DNA of 64,000 nucleotides from CAZAYY01 sp964489525 (GCA_964489525.1 CAZAYY010000001.1:186001-250000), one strand, 5' to 3'. Shown: positions 8,101 through 15,303, numbered from the stretch's first letter. The notes: generated from the letters alone by a model not told the origin. Numbers and translations: made by a program.

Positions 8101-9911
8101 TGGTGGGTGGCCTGTTCAACACCGCCAGCGGACAGTACAGCTTCGTCGGCGGGGGCGACACCAACACCGCCAGCGGTTATGCGGCGTTTGCCGGGGGCGG
8201 GGCGGGCAACACCGCCAGCGGCCCCCTGGCCGTGATTGCGGGCGGGGCGTCCAACCAGGCCTCGGAAAATGCTTTTATCGGCGGCGGCATCTGGAACCGC
8301 ACCTTCACCAGCACTTTCGCTACCATCGGCGGCGGGGGTGGGTCGAACGATTATGAAGGGAACTGGGTCACCGATAACTACGGCGCCATCTTGGGAGGCC
8401 GGGCCAATCTGGCCGGCAGCGTTAACGGCGACCCGGCCGATGCAGAATATGCATTCGTGGGCGGCGGCTACCAAAACAGCGCCACAGCGCAGTACAGCAT
8501 TGTCGTTGGCGGTGATAGCAGTACGGCCAGCGGGGGCAACAGCTTCATTGGCGGTGGGTATTCCCACCTGGTCAGTGGCGAAGCAGGGGTCATTGTGGGC
8601 GGCTACAACAACGCGGTCGTCAGCTACAGCAGCGCCATCCTGGGCGGTAACGAAAACGGAATAGAAGGTCAGCTCAGTGTGATTGGCGGTGGGTACACCA
8701 ACACCGTAATGGCCGATTACGCCGTGCTGGGCGGCGGCGCCACCAACCTCGTCACCGACAACTACGGTGCCATCCTGGGCGGGCAGCAAAACCAGGCGGG
8801 CAACGACAACCTGCTCCTGGCAGATGTTACCTACCCGGTGGTGGTGGGCGGCTATCGCAACACCGCCAGCGGCCAGTTCAGCTTTATCGGCAACGGCAAC
8901 AACAACACCGCCAGCGGCTATGCCGCTTTTATCGGCGGCGGGGAAGTTAACAATGCCCAGGCCAGCAACAGCTTTATCGGCGGCGGCTATGGCAACACCA
9001 CCAGCGGCCAGACCAGCGTCGTGGGCGGAGGCCAAAACAACACTGCCAACGGCGAACACAGCGTAGTGAACGGCGGCCTGAACAACACAGCCAGCGTAAG
9101 TGGCAGCTTTGTGGGTGGCGGTTCACTTAACTCAGCCAGCGGCATTGTTAGCGTAGTCAGTGGTGGGCTGTCCAATGAGGCCAGCGGCCACTACAGCGTC
9201 ATTCCTGGCGGCTATGACAATGCTGCCAGTGGCGAGTACACCTTCGCGGCAGGCAACCAAGCCACGGCCAGCCACACCGGTGCATTCGTCTGGTCTTCCG
9301 GCGGCAGCGCCACCGCGTCCTGGGGCAACAACACCTTCACCGTCCGATCCCCTGGCGGCGTGCGCTTTTACACCCATGTTTCCGACATCACAACCGGCGT
9401 TCAACTGCCGGCCGGTTCTGGCTCCTGGGGAAGCCTGTCGGATGTGAACACCAAGAACAACTTCCAGTCCATTGACCCGCAAAACGTGCTGGAAAAAGTG
9501 GCCGCGCTCGACATCACCACCTGGAGCTACAAAACCGAGCCAGGCGTCACCCACATCGGCCCCGTGGCGCAGGATTTCTACGCCGCTTTTGGCGTCGGAC
9601 CGAACGACACGACCATCTCCGTGGTAGATGCCGATGGCGTGGCGCTGGCCGCCATCCAAGGCCTGTACGCCGAAGTGCAAGACCGGGACACCCGGATTGC
9701 GGAGCTGGAAGACCGGCTGGCGGCGTTGGAATCGGCACTGGCGACCGAGGCTAACCCCGTCTCCGGTCTCCCGTCATCCGTCTCTTCCCCCGTCCCCGGT
9801 CTCCCGTCTTCGGTCTCTTTGGCCCTCCTCGGCCTCGGCTTGCTTGCCCTGGCTGCGGCCCTGGTTTTCCTGGGCGTTCAGTTGGGGAAGCGCTCCCCCA
9901 GCCAGTCATAA
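5187..9911 (+). CDS. Giant surface protein with YadA-head-like repeats and S74 intramolecular chaperone
   Basis: This 1574-residue protein has a signal peptide (about residues 1-28) and a beta-rich N-domain (FLYQGSL ... PYAIYAN). Four 79-83-residue repeats follow, containing WNGSAW. About 750 residues of collagen-like GG-N-ASG-S repeats (roughly 640-1385) resemble the left-handed beta-roll of trimeric autotransporter heads. A peptidase S74 domain (about 1410-1510) has Ser1418 and Lys1423 in GSLSDVNTK. The five-residue spacing equals the catalytic Ser-Lys dyad of phage endosialidase chaperones. A short coiled coil (AELEDRLAALESAL), an S/P-rich linker and a C-terminal transmembrane helix (about 1542-1563) with basic tail end the protein. 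Known S74 domains trimerise beta-helical fibres and then cut themselves off. I infer a trimeric surface fibre; here cleavage would free the fibre from its membrane anchor. A GAGAGGAA Shine-Dalgarno supports the start. Confidence 0.88.
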   Translation: MHHKKTFAILFTIIALVISAAAVRPNQAAPGLQTDPQGVEAANAPIGTAFLYQGSLADGGSPANGSYDFTFKLFDAASGGTQAGSTLNQNGVTVTNGLFNVSLDFGAVFNGTAYFLEVAVRPAGSGAYTTLSPRQPLSPTPYAIYANQAASAATATSAASAPWSGLTGIPAGFADGVDNDTIVTWATLSGIPAGFADGIDNDTDTLAALTCANGQLARWNGSAWECSADANTTYTSGTGLNLSGTTFSLLAAFQLPQGCADDQVAAWNGSAWICTDDLDTDTDTLAALTCANGQLARWNGSAWECSADANTTYTSGTGLNLSGTTFSLLAAFQLPQGCADDQVAAWNGSAWICTDDLDTDTDTLAALSCADGQLARWNGTAWACSADENTTYTSGTGLNLSGTTFSLLAAFQLPQGCADDQVASWNGSAWVCADDLDTNTDTLSELSCADGQVAKWNGSAWACANDTDTDTNTTYTAGAGLTLTGGEFSVNTSLIQARVTGSCPAGQSIRQINADGTVECEVDDVGGGGGGGTITAVNAGTGLTGGGSSGSVSLAIGATYQLPQTCSNGQIAAWNGSAWECANDQGSVGSAWSTNANSGLNPSTARLGTTDAVTLTIVVSDSLALRIQPGPWDSYYQRTYPSFVSGFISNTIGANVSASAIVAGGYQTYPNQIFADLSIIGAGTSNTISGGSSSAILAGDSNTVTGGGSLIGAGGNNTASGLYNAILAGSYNQVSNQFNAIGAGFSNRISGERSFVGAGDDNIITGVGGFIGAGLGNVITSTTFPSYYSGIGSGYANYIAADQAFIGGGQQNAITNTFGTVGGGYFNIVTGEYGAIAGGAGNLASGSGAFVGGGNANIAAYTYATIGGGSGNSTAAEYATIGGGVSNIVIGQAGTIAGGWFNEINNSAASFIGGGIGNQVISSTFGVIAGGGSMDISEINRVTDNYGAILGGAGNTAGNDNSNETDAAHAVVVGGLFNTASGQYSFVGGGDTNTASGYAAFAGGGAGNTASGPLAVIAGGASNQASENAFIGGGIWNRTFTSTFATIGGGGGSNDYEGNWVTDNYGAILGGRANLAGSVNGDPADAEYAFVGGGYQNSATAQYSIVVGGDSSTASGGNSFIGGGYSHLVSGEAGVIVGGYNNAVVSYSSAILGGNENGIEGQLSVIGGGYTNTVMADYAVLGGGATNLVTDNYGAILGGQQNQAGNDNLLLADVTYPVVVGGYRNTASGQFSFIGNGNNNTASGYAAFIGGGEVNNAQASNSFIGGGYGNTTSGQTSVVGGGQNNTANGEHSVVNGGLNNTASVSGSFVGGGSLNSASGIVSVVSGGLSNEASGHYSVIPGGYDNAASGEYTFAAGNQATASHTGAFVWSSGGSATASWGNNTFTVRSPGGVRFYTHVSDITTGVQLPAGSGSWGSLSDVNTKNNFQSIDPQNVLEKVAALDITTWSYKTEPGVTHIGPVAQDFYAAFGVGPNDTTISVVDADGVALAAIQGLYAEVQDRDTRIAELEDRLAALESALATEANPVSGLPSSVSSPVPGLPSSVSLALLGLGLLALAAALVFLGVQLGKRSPSQS
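5790..6500 (+). repeat. 237-bp tandem repeats inside the surface protein gene
   Basis: Copies at 5790-6026 and 6027-6263 read as identical; a third copy (6264-6500) is diverged at several positions and a fourth, partial copy follows. Each encodes 79 residues with a CxxGQLARWNGSAW motif and an LPQGCADDQVAAWNGSAW motif. Identity at the DNA level implies recent duplication or gene conversion. Confidence 0.92.
9757..9817 (+). repeat. In-frame heptanucleotide array before the membrane anchor
   Basis: Eight near-identical 7-mers of the form C(C/G)GTCTY occur, four on each side of a five-base interruption. They encode the S/P-rich linker between the coiled coil and the C-terminal membrane helix. 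Gain or loss of one unit would shift the frame of the anchor. Confidence 0.75.
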
Positions 9912-9920
9912 GGACAATCC

Positions 9921-10208
9921 ATGCAGCGAAAATATTGGATCACCCTGGCCATCTTGCTCTGCCTGGCGCTGCTCACCTTCGGCGTGAGCCGCGCCAGCCC
10001 GGCAGTCCTTACCCTGCCCTGGTTCTCCGTAGACGGCGGCGGCGGTCGGGCTTCCGGCGGCAGCTTTTCTCTTGAAGCGGCCATCGGCCAGCCCGATGCT
10101 GGGGCCCTCTCCGGCGGCGGCTTCACCCTATCCGGTGGCTTTTTGCAGCCCCAGGCCGAGCCCCAGCCCGAAGTCTTCAAAATCTACCTGCCGCTCACCC
10201 GAAGATGA
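9921..10208 (+). CDS. Small secreted protein with YLPLTRR tail
   Basis: The 95-residue protein has a clear signal peptide (KYWITLAILLCLALLTFGVSRA, cleavage near residue 26). A short glycine-rich segment with two similar strands follows (GGSFSLEAAIGQP and GGFTLSGGF), and the C-terminus is VFKIYLPLTRR. Small proteins of this style are, in my recollection, common in Anaerolineae genomes, but I know of no assigned function. It begins nine bases after the stop of the giant surface protein, with AAGGAC as Shine-Dalgarno, so the two are probably one transcript and may act together at the cell surface. The tail matches that of the protein ending at 1336 and, more loosely, the one ending at 46976. Confidence 0.75.
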   Translation: MQRKYWITLAILLCLALLTFGVSRASPAVLTLPWFSVDGGGGRASGGSFSLEAAIGQPDAGALSGGGFTLSGGFLQPQAEPQPEVFKIYLPLTRR

Positions 10209-10223
10209 GATACAATCGTACCC

Positions 10224-11699
10224 ATGACGACAGAGCAAATGGTAGTGTTGGTCACCGGGGCAACCGGTTACATCGGTGGGCGGCTTGTGCCCCGCCTGCT
10301 GGAAGGCGAACTGCGGGTGCGCTGCCTCGTGCGCGACCCGGCCCGGCTGCAAGGCCGCCCGTGGCAAAATCAGGTTGAAATTGTCGCTGGCGATGTCTTG
10401 CAGCCTGCCAGCCTGGGTCCTGCTTTAGCGGGGGTTTCGGTTGCCTATTACCTCGTGCACAGCCTGGGCAGCGGAACCGACTTTCACCAACGCGACCTGG
10501 ATGCCGCCCGCAACTTTTCAGCCGCCTGCGCGGCGGCCGGGGTACAGCGCATCATCTACCTGGGCGGGTTAGCCCAGGCCTCCCCTGGGCTCTCCGAACA
10601 CCTGCGCTCACGCCAGCTCACTGGCGACGCCCTGCGCAGCGCAGGGGTTCCCGTGACAGAATTCCAGGCCGGGGTCATTGTCGGCTCCGGCAGCCTCTCC
10701 TTCGAAATGATTCGCTATCTCACTGAGCGAGTGCCGGTGATGGTTACCCCGCGCTGGGTGGACACCCGCACCCAACCCATTGGCGTGCGCGAAGTGCTGG
10801 ACTATCTCGTCGCCGCACTGTCCACCCCAGAGAGCACCGGGCGCACCATTCAAATTGGCGGCGCAGAGGTGGTGACCTACGGGCAAATGATGACGACCTA
10901 CGCCGAAGTGCGCGGCCTCAAACGCTGGATGGTGCCCGTTCCGGTGCTGACCCCGCGCCTTTCGTCCTATTGGGTAGACCTGGTGACGCCCATCCCGGCA
11001 GTCATCGCCCGGCCGCTCATCGAAGGGCTGCGCAATGAAAACGTCGTTACCGACGACAGCGCCCGCCAAATCTTCCCGCAAATTGAACCCGTTGCCTACC
11101 GCGTTTCAGTGGAACGCGCCCTGGCCCGCTTGCACGCCAGCAATGTTGAAACCGCCTGGAGCGACGCCCTGAGCACCACCCGGGGCAGCTTACCGCCAGT
11201 CACGCTGACAACCCACGAGGGCATGGTGGTTGAAAACCGCCAATGCATCGTCCCGGCTTCCAGCGATGCAGTTTTCAAAGTGTTTACAGGCATCGGCGGA
11301 AAGCGCGGCTGGTTGTACATGAACTGGGCCTGGGTAATTCGCGGCTTTATAGACCGCCTGGTGGGCGGAGTTGGCTTGCGGCGCGGGCGGCGCGACCCGG
11401 ATACTTTGCGCGTGGGCGATGCCCTGGACTTCTGGCGGGTGGAAGCGGTTGAGCCCGATCACCTGCTGCGCTTACGGGCAGAGATGCTTGTGCCCGGGCA
11501 GGCCTGGCTGCAGTTTAAAGCCGCCCCCCTTCCCGACGGCACCACCCTGCTCAGCCAGACGGCTTTTTTTGCCCCCAAGGGCCTTTTCGGCTGGGCCTAC
11601 TGGTATGGGCTTTACCCCATTCACGGGCTCATTTTTAGTGGGCTCATCCGCCAGGTGGCCCGGCGGGCTGCCCAACCAAAAAAAGATGCGTGGTCATGA
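10224..11699 (+). CDS. SDR-family NAD(P)-binding protein with DUF2867 C-terminal domain
   Basis: The 491-residue protein starts with a Rossmann fold: VLVTGATGYIGG (residues 8-19) binds the dinucleotide, as in NmrA/YbjT-type atypical SDR proteins. The N-terminal ~300 residues match that fold (DVLQPASL, YYLVHSLGSG, GLAQA). The C-terminal part (about 330-480, with RGFIDRLVGGVGLRRGRRDP and LLRLRAEMLVPGQAWLQF) looks like DUF2867, a polyketide-cyclase/START-like domain often fused to such reductases. The cytoplasmic enzyme is probably a redox or nucleotide-sensing protein; substrate unknown. A TACAAT box ends eight bases before the ATG and no Shine-Dalgarno is present, so the mRNA may be leaderless. 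The stop codon overlaps the terminator hairpin of the convergent ABC permease gene. Confidence 0.85.
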   Translation: MTTEQMVVLVTGATGYIGGRLVPRLLEGELRVRCLVRDPARLQGRPWQNQVEIVAGDVLQPASLGPALAGVSVAYYLVHSLGSGTDFHQRDLDAARNFSAACAAAGVQRIIYLGGLAQASPGLSEHLRSRQLTGDALRSAGVPVTEFQAGVIVGSGSLSFEMIRYLTERVPVMVTPRWVDTRTQPIGVREVLDYLVAALSTPESTGRTIQIGGAEVVTYGQMMTTYAEVRGLKRWMVPVPVLTPRLSSYWVDLVTPIPAVIARPLIEGLRNENVVTDDSARQIFPQIEPVAYRVSVERALARLHASNVETAWSDALSTTRGSLPPVTLTTHEGMVVENRQCIVPASSDAVFKVFTGIGGKRGWLYMNWAWVIRGFIDRLVGGVGLRRGRRDPDTLRVGDALDFWRVEAVEPDHLLRLRAEMLVPGQAWLQFKAAPLPDGTTLLSQTAFFAPKGLFGWAYWYGLYPIHGLIFSGLIRQVARRAAQPKKDAWS

Positions 11700-11713
11700 C
11701 GACCACGCATCTT
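11683..11713 (-). terminator. Terminator of the ABC-2 operon, overlapping the SDR stop codon
   Basis: A 13-bp perfect stem (AAGATGCGTGGTC / GACCACGCATCTT) has a five-base loop. Read on the minus strand it is followed by a run of T, and it starts ten bases after the permease stop. The SDR stop codon (11697-11699) lies in the loop, so the hairpin may also act on the plus strand. Confidence 0.85.
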
Positions 11714-11722
11714 AATCAACGG

Positions 11723-12586
11723 CTATTGCCCGGAAGCCGGGCGGCGGGCAAAGCCGCGCAGCCAGCCCACCACGCGCCAACTTCCTTCGCCAGCCACGCG
11801 AATATCGCGGCGCAAAAACAACTGCCAACCCAACAAAGCAAACAGCGCCGCCAGCCCTAAAACACCCCAAAACCAACCCAAATTTAACCCATTCAAGGCC
11901 TCGCCGCCCTGGTAGTAATCCAGCGGAGAGAGATATTTAGCAAAATCTACCAACCGCTCATCAATACGTGCCAGTGAACTGAGAAAAAAAGACCCCACCA
12001 AAGCCAGGCCGGCAGTCATGGAAGCCATTCGCTGGGAAGGCAAAAGCAGGCTGAGCAGCAGCGCCCACAGCCCAAAAAGCACCAGCTGAGAAAACAAAGA
12101 AAGAAAGGGCAGCAGCAAATTGCCTGCGTCCAGGCCCAGTTCTGTGCTGGGCAGTGCCACTGTCAACCCCAACCAGGCCAGCGCCAAAATTGCAGCCAGC
12201 CCAACCAGGTAGCCCAACAACCGCCCGGCATACAGGCTGGTGCGCGAAACAGGGTGGGCCAGCACCAGGTCAAGAATCCCTCCCTCCTCATCGCCCGCCA
12301 GCAGCCCGGCCCCGGCAGCAATCGCGAAAATGCCCAGGATAATTGGCATATACGAGAAAAACTCGATGTGCAAAAAACCAGAGGGGGTAAACATATTGGT
12401 GATATCTCCAAAGAAAGCAAACATCTCCTTGGGGTAAACCTCCAACAAAGTGACAAACTGCTCCTGGTTTTCCACAAAAGTCTCGTAAAACAACATCAGG
12501 TATCCACCCAAAACCGCCAGCGCCAACCCCCAGCCCAAAATTGCACCGCGCAGGCGTCCCAGGGTGTACACAAAAATCGTCTTCAT
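11723..12586 (-). CDS. ABC-2 type transporter permease
   Basis: The 287-residue membrane protein has about six hydrophobic helices and the ABC-2 layout: N-terminal helix (GAILGWGLALAVLGGYLMLF), a GDEEGGILDLVLAHPVSRTSLYAGRLLGY segment with the conserved E-G-x-L-D/L and P-V-S-R motifs, then four helices. Such permeases pair with a NatA-like ATPase to export small molecules, peptides or lipids, or to act in membrane homeostasis. The start at 12586 is chosen because it has a strong TTAAGGAGG Shine-Dalgarno eight bases upstream. A longer open frame reaching 12652 would overlap the ATPase gene and lacks such a site. It follows the ATPase stop by ten bases in the same operon. Substrate unknown. Confidence 0.88.
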   Translation of the reverse strand: MKTIFVYTLGRLRGAILGWGLALAVLGGYLMLFYETFVENQEQFVTLLEVYPKEMFAFFGDITNMFTPSGFLHIEFFSYMPIILGIFAIAAGAGLLAGDEEGGILDLVLAHPVSRTSLYAGRLLGYLVGLAAILALAWLGLTVALPSTELGLDAGNLLLPFLSLFSQLVLFGLWALLLSLLLPSQRMASMTAGLALVGSFFLSSLARIDERLVDFAKYLSPLDYYQGGEALNGLNLGWFWGVLGLAALFALLGWQLFLRRDIRVAGEGSWRVVGWLRGFARRPASGQ

Positions 12587-12596
12587 GGCTGCCTCC

Positions 12597-13490
12597 TTAA
12601 TTCTCGTAGTAAGCCAAAAAAATCTCTTCCAGGGTGGGGCGCTCGGTTTCAAAATCCAACACTGGGTAAGCGGCCAACGCCTTCAACAGCCCATCCATCT
12701 CCCCCTCCACCTGTAAAAACACCTGCTGGGGCACATCACCCGAAAGCCGGGAAACGCCTGGCAGGCGCAGTAGCGGCTCGTAATCCACCGGCTGTTTAAA
12801 GGTCACCCTTGCCCGCTTAAACGAACGCTGCACCAGGCTGGCCGTTTTGGCCACATCCACCACCACCCCCTTGCGGATAATCCCCACCCGGTCGCTGATG
12901 GCCTGCACCTCGCTGAGAATATGCGAAGAGAAAAACACCGTAGCCCCATTCATGCGTGCTTCAGAAACCAACTTAAGCACCTCCTGCTGGATGAGTGGGT
13001 CCAGGCCAAAGGTAGGCTCATCAAGCAGCAGCAGTTTCGGCCGGTGCATCAGCGCCAAAATCACCCCTGTTTTTTGCTTGTTGCCTTTCGAAAGGTTCTT
13101 GATCGAAATAGACAGGTCCAGCGCTAACCGGTCCGCAAGCTGGCGCACATCGGTCCAATCGGCATGATTGCCGCGCAGCCGGTTGAAAAAGCGCAGGGCA
13201 GCTTCCACAGTGAAATTGCTCTCCATATGCAGTTCACCCGGCAGGTACCCCACCTGGCGGCGCACTTCCAGGGACTCGGCCTGGGGGTCCAGCCCCAACA
13301 CCCGCAGCATGCCGTGGTTGGGGCGAATCAAATCCAACATACAGCGAATGGTCGTGGTTTTCCCCGCCCCATTTGGGCCAAGAAAACCAAAAATCTCCCC
13401 GGCGTGCACCTCCAGGTTCACACCGCGCAAAGCCTTTACAATCCCGTAGGATTTATGCAAATCCTGGCAAACAATGGCTGGTATGGTCAT
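12597..13490 (-). CDS. ABC transporter ATP-binding protein
   Basis: The 297-residue protein has all nucleotide-binding motifs: Walker A GPNGAGKT (38-45), signature LSKGNKQ (133-139, a variant with Lys for the first Gly and Asn for the second, frequent in NatA/CcmA-like exporters), Walker B LLLLDEPT (153-160) and an H-loop in SSHIL. The C-terminal ~80 residues form the accessory domain usual in ABC-2 ATPases. It powers the permease encoded immediately downstream. A GGAGGAAC Shine-Dalgarno fixes the start. The transported compound cannot be inferred; LSKGNKQK sequences are common in export systems for lipids, antibiotics or peptides. Confidence 0.93.
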   Translation of the reverse strand: MTIPAIVCQDLHKSYGIVKALRGVNLEVHAGEIFGFLGPNGAGKTTTIRCMLDLIRPNHGMLRVLGLDPQAESLEVRRQVGYLPGELHMESNFTVEAALRFFNRLRGNHADWTDVRQLADRLALDLSISIKNLSKGNKQKTGVILALMHRPKLLLLDEPTFGLDPLIQQEVLKLVSEARMNGATVFFSSHILSEVQAISDRVGIIRKGVVVDVAKTASLVQRSFKRARVTFKQPVDYEPLLRLPGVSRLSGDVPQQVFLQVEGEMDGLLKALAAYPVLDFETERPTLEEIFLAYYEN

Positions 13491-13510
13491 CGGCTTGTTC
13501 CTCCAATTTC

Positions 13511-13516
13511 ATTATA
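13511..13516 (-). promoter_or_regulatory. -10 box of the ABC-2 operon
   Basis: Read on the minus strand this is TATAAT, 20 bases before the ATG at 13490, with the GGAGG site between. The -35 is poor. Confidence 0.5.
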
Positions 13517-13585
13517 CGGTCATTGTCGCGCTTCAGGAAAAACCAACCAACCCAGATTTTGTGGGGAAAAGAGTATCGCTTCAAT

Positions 13586-13614
13586 TTGCACGAAACCCTT
13601 CCTTCCCTTATAAT
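13586..13614 (+). promoter_or_regulatory. Promoter of the 258-residue membrane protein gene
   Basis: TTGCAC (13586-13591), a 17-base spacer and TATAAT (13609-13614) stand 42 bases before the chosen ATG. This supports the start at 13657 over longer frames that would begin upstream of the promoter. Confidence 0.7.
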
Positions 13615-13656
13615 AAAACCATTGTAAAGGTGGATAGGTTTTCAAACGAGGGAATT

Positions 13657-14433
13657 ATGAATCAAACGATTGTGACTGAAAATTATGGATTTACCCATTT
13701 GTTTAAATCCTCATGGTATGTGTACAAAGAGAAATTTATGGTCATTTTGCCCATTATCCTCATCGTATACATCCCCATCAGTATTGGTTTATCTTTTGTG
13801 AATGTAGAAGCATTATCCTTGGAGTATGGACCCGCAAGCGCTTTACGCATATATAATCTGATTTCGAGATTAACGGATGGACTGATTGGGGTTATTGCGG
13901 TTGCCGCTATCGCTCAAATTATAGACAACCTGGCCCAGAGCAGAACAATCGGCTGGGCAGATGCTTTGTCTATTGGATTGACCCGCTGGCCTGCTATGAT
14001 TGGCACCAATATCCTGGCGGGAATCATTCTCCTGGGGCTCACCTTGTTGCTGATTTTGCCCGGAATTATCTGGGGGTTGTACTATTCTTTCATCATTTAT
14101 GTGGTCGCCCTGCGACCCGCCAGCGGCAAACTTGCCCTAAATTACAGCAAGTCGCTGGTTGAAGGACAATGGTGGGAAGTCTTTGGGACATTATTTGCAG
14201 CCAACATTTTAATATCTCTCTTGGGGTTGGTTTTTGTGCTGCCATTTATGTTTCTACCCCAAAATCAGGTGTTAGACATCATCGAAAGTATCTTGCTTTA
14301 TTTCCTCCAAGGGTTTCAAATTGTGGTGATGGTTGTATATTTTTTGAACCTGGAAAACCAAAAATACCCTCCCGTACCTGAAATAACGGAACAGACCCCT
14401 GAATTCTCCGATGACACTTTAAACCCCGTATAA
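13657..14433 (+). CDS. Polytopic membrane protein of unknown function
   Basis: The 258-residue protein has about six hydrophobic helices, among them VILPIILIVYIPISIGL, GIILLGLTLLLILPGIIWGLYYSFIIYVVAL and LISLLGLVFVLPFMFL, with short loops. The central IxLLGLxLLLILPGIIWxLYYSFxxxVVAL block, followed by A-LxxSKSLVEGQWWEVF, resembles DUF975/glycerophosphoryl-diester-phosphodiesterase membrane-domain proteins (YciC-like), but I cannot assign a function. An AGGG motif before the ATG and the promoter just upstream set the start; the open frame runs further 5' but without support. Base composition is visibly more AT-rich than the neighbouring genes, which could reflect transfer. Its stop codon is embedded in a TATAAT sequence. 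Confidence 0.72.
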   Translation: MNQTIVTENYGFTHLFKSSWYVYKEKFMVILPIILIVYIPISIGLSFVNVEALSLEYGPASALRIYNLISRLTDGLIGVIAVAAIAQIIDNLAQSRTIGWADALSIGLTRWPAMIGTNILAGIILLGLTLLLILPGIIWGLYYSFIIYVVALRPASGKLALNYSKSLVEGQWWEVFGTLFAANILISLLGLVFVLPFMFLPQNQVLDIIESILLYFLQGFQIVVMVVYFLNLENQKYPPVPEITEQTPEFSDDTLNPV

Positions 14434-14450
14434 TTTTCCCAAAAAGATGC

Positions 14451-14467
14451 GTGGTCATCATGACCAC
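14451..14467. promoter_or_regulatory. 17-bp perfect palindrome sharing sequence with the 11683 hairpin
   Basis: GTGGTCAT-C-ATGACCAC lies 18 bases upstream of the TATAAT box of the S2P-like gene. The stretch AAAAAGATGCGTGGTCAT is shared with the ABC-2 terminator at 11683. It may be a decayed terminator for the upstream gene or an operator. Confidence 0.5.
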
Positions 14468-14484
14468 AAGCCAGGCGCCCGTAT

Positions 14485-14490
14485 TATAAT
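14485..14490 (+). promoter_or_regulatory. -10 box of a probably leaderless gene
   Basis: TATAAT ends six bases before the GTG start at 14497, the usual distance from a -10 box to the first transcribed base. Confidence 0.6.
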
Positions 14491-14496
14491 GACGCT

Positions 14497-15303
14497 GTGA
14501 AAAAGCGCATTTTGTTTCACGTCTTTGGAACACCGGTCACCCTGGAGGGCTGGGCCTGGGTGCCATTCGCCTGGGCTGCGGCCTGGGGTCTGTTCACCTG
14601 GCTGGCAGGGCGTAAAAACCAAACTTTCTATCCAAACCATCCGCCAAACCAGCCCCAACACAGCCTGGCCCGCCGGGCGGCTCTCGGTGCAGCCCAGGCA
14701 GGAGTTGTGCTGGGCTCGGAGTGGGCTCACAACCTGGCACACGCCGCCGCAGCTCGTTGGGTGGGAAAACCAATGGATGAGCTCAAAGTGCTGGGCGGGC
14801 TGCCCTTGTGCGTCTACGCAGATATCAATGACCACACCGTCTCCCCAAACGAGCATATCGCCCGGGCGCTGGGCGGACCGTTGTTCAACCTGGCGTTGAT
14901 GCTGGATCTGCGCATGGCGCATGCGCTGCTGCGCAGCCTGGGGTTTGCCAGGCCGGGCAGTTTTTCAGGCGAAACCCTTGACACCGCGGTGAGCTTTAAC
15001 ACCTTTCTCGCCACTGCTTCATACGTCCCGATCCCTGCGCTTGATGGCGGGCCGCTGGTTAAGTGGACGCTGGTTCAGCGCGGCGCCAGCGTGGCCGAAG
15101 CCGATGCCCAGGTAATGCGGTTGAACGGCTGGCTGGCGGGGCCTTTATCCCTGCTTGGGTTTGGACTGCTGCAGCGCTGCCCGCGATTTTCGGGCAGGTG
15201 GTGGCTGGGCAGTGTTCTTGTGCAGTTTGGCCTGCTCTCCACCCTGGTGGCCCTGGGATGGATCAAGGAAGAAAAATACATCCAGATACGGGAGAAAATT
15301 TGA
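14497..15303 (+). CDS. Degenerate site-2-protease-like (M50) membrane protein
   Basis: The 268-residue membrane protein aligns by motif with S2P/M50 intramembrane metalloproteases. A first motif WAHNLAHAAA sits in a hydrophobic segment, a GPLFNLALM segment follows, and a late PIPALDGGPL corresponds to the conserved N-x-x-P-x-x-x-L-DG motif. In active M50 enzymes the first motif is HExxH. Here it is HNLAH, so both His and the distal Asp are kept but the catalytic Glu is replaced by Asn. I infer an inactive or altered protease, perhaps a binding scaffold. The GTG start has no Shine-Dalgarno but follows a TATAAT box by six bases, suggesting a leaderless message. The HAD gene begins seven bases after its stop. 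Confidence 0.72.
   Translation: MKKRILFHVFGTPVTLEGWAWVPFAWAAAWGLFTWLAGRKNQTFYPNHPPNQPQHSLARRAALGAAQAGVVLGSEWAHNLAHAAAARWVGKPMDELKVLGGLPLCVYADINDHTVSPNEHIARALGGPLFNLALMLDLRMAHALLRSLGFARPGSFSGETLDTAVSFNTFLATASYVPIPALDGGPLVKWTLVQRGASVAEADAQVMRLNGWLAGPLSLLGFGLLQRCPRFSGRWWLGSVLVQFGLLSTLVALGWIKEEKYIQIREKI

Noticed and set aside
7803..9059. 418-codon minus-strand frame in the head-repeat region
   Set aside because: Repetitive GGC/ACC-rich plus-strand codons leave the complement open; no start signal or domain.
13474..13656. Longer N-terminus for the 258-residue membrane protein
   Set aside because: The extension crosses the TTGCAC/TATAAT promoter and has no family resemblance; ATG 13657 has a ribosome site.
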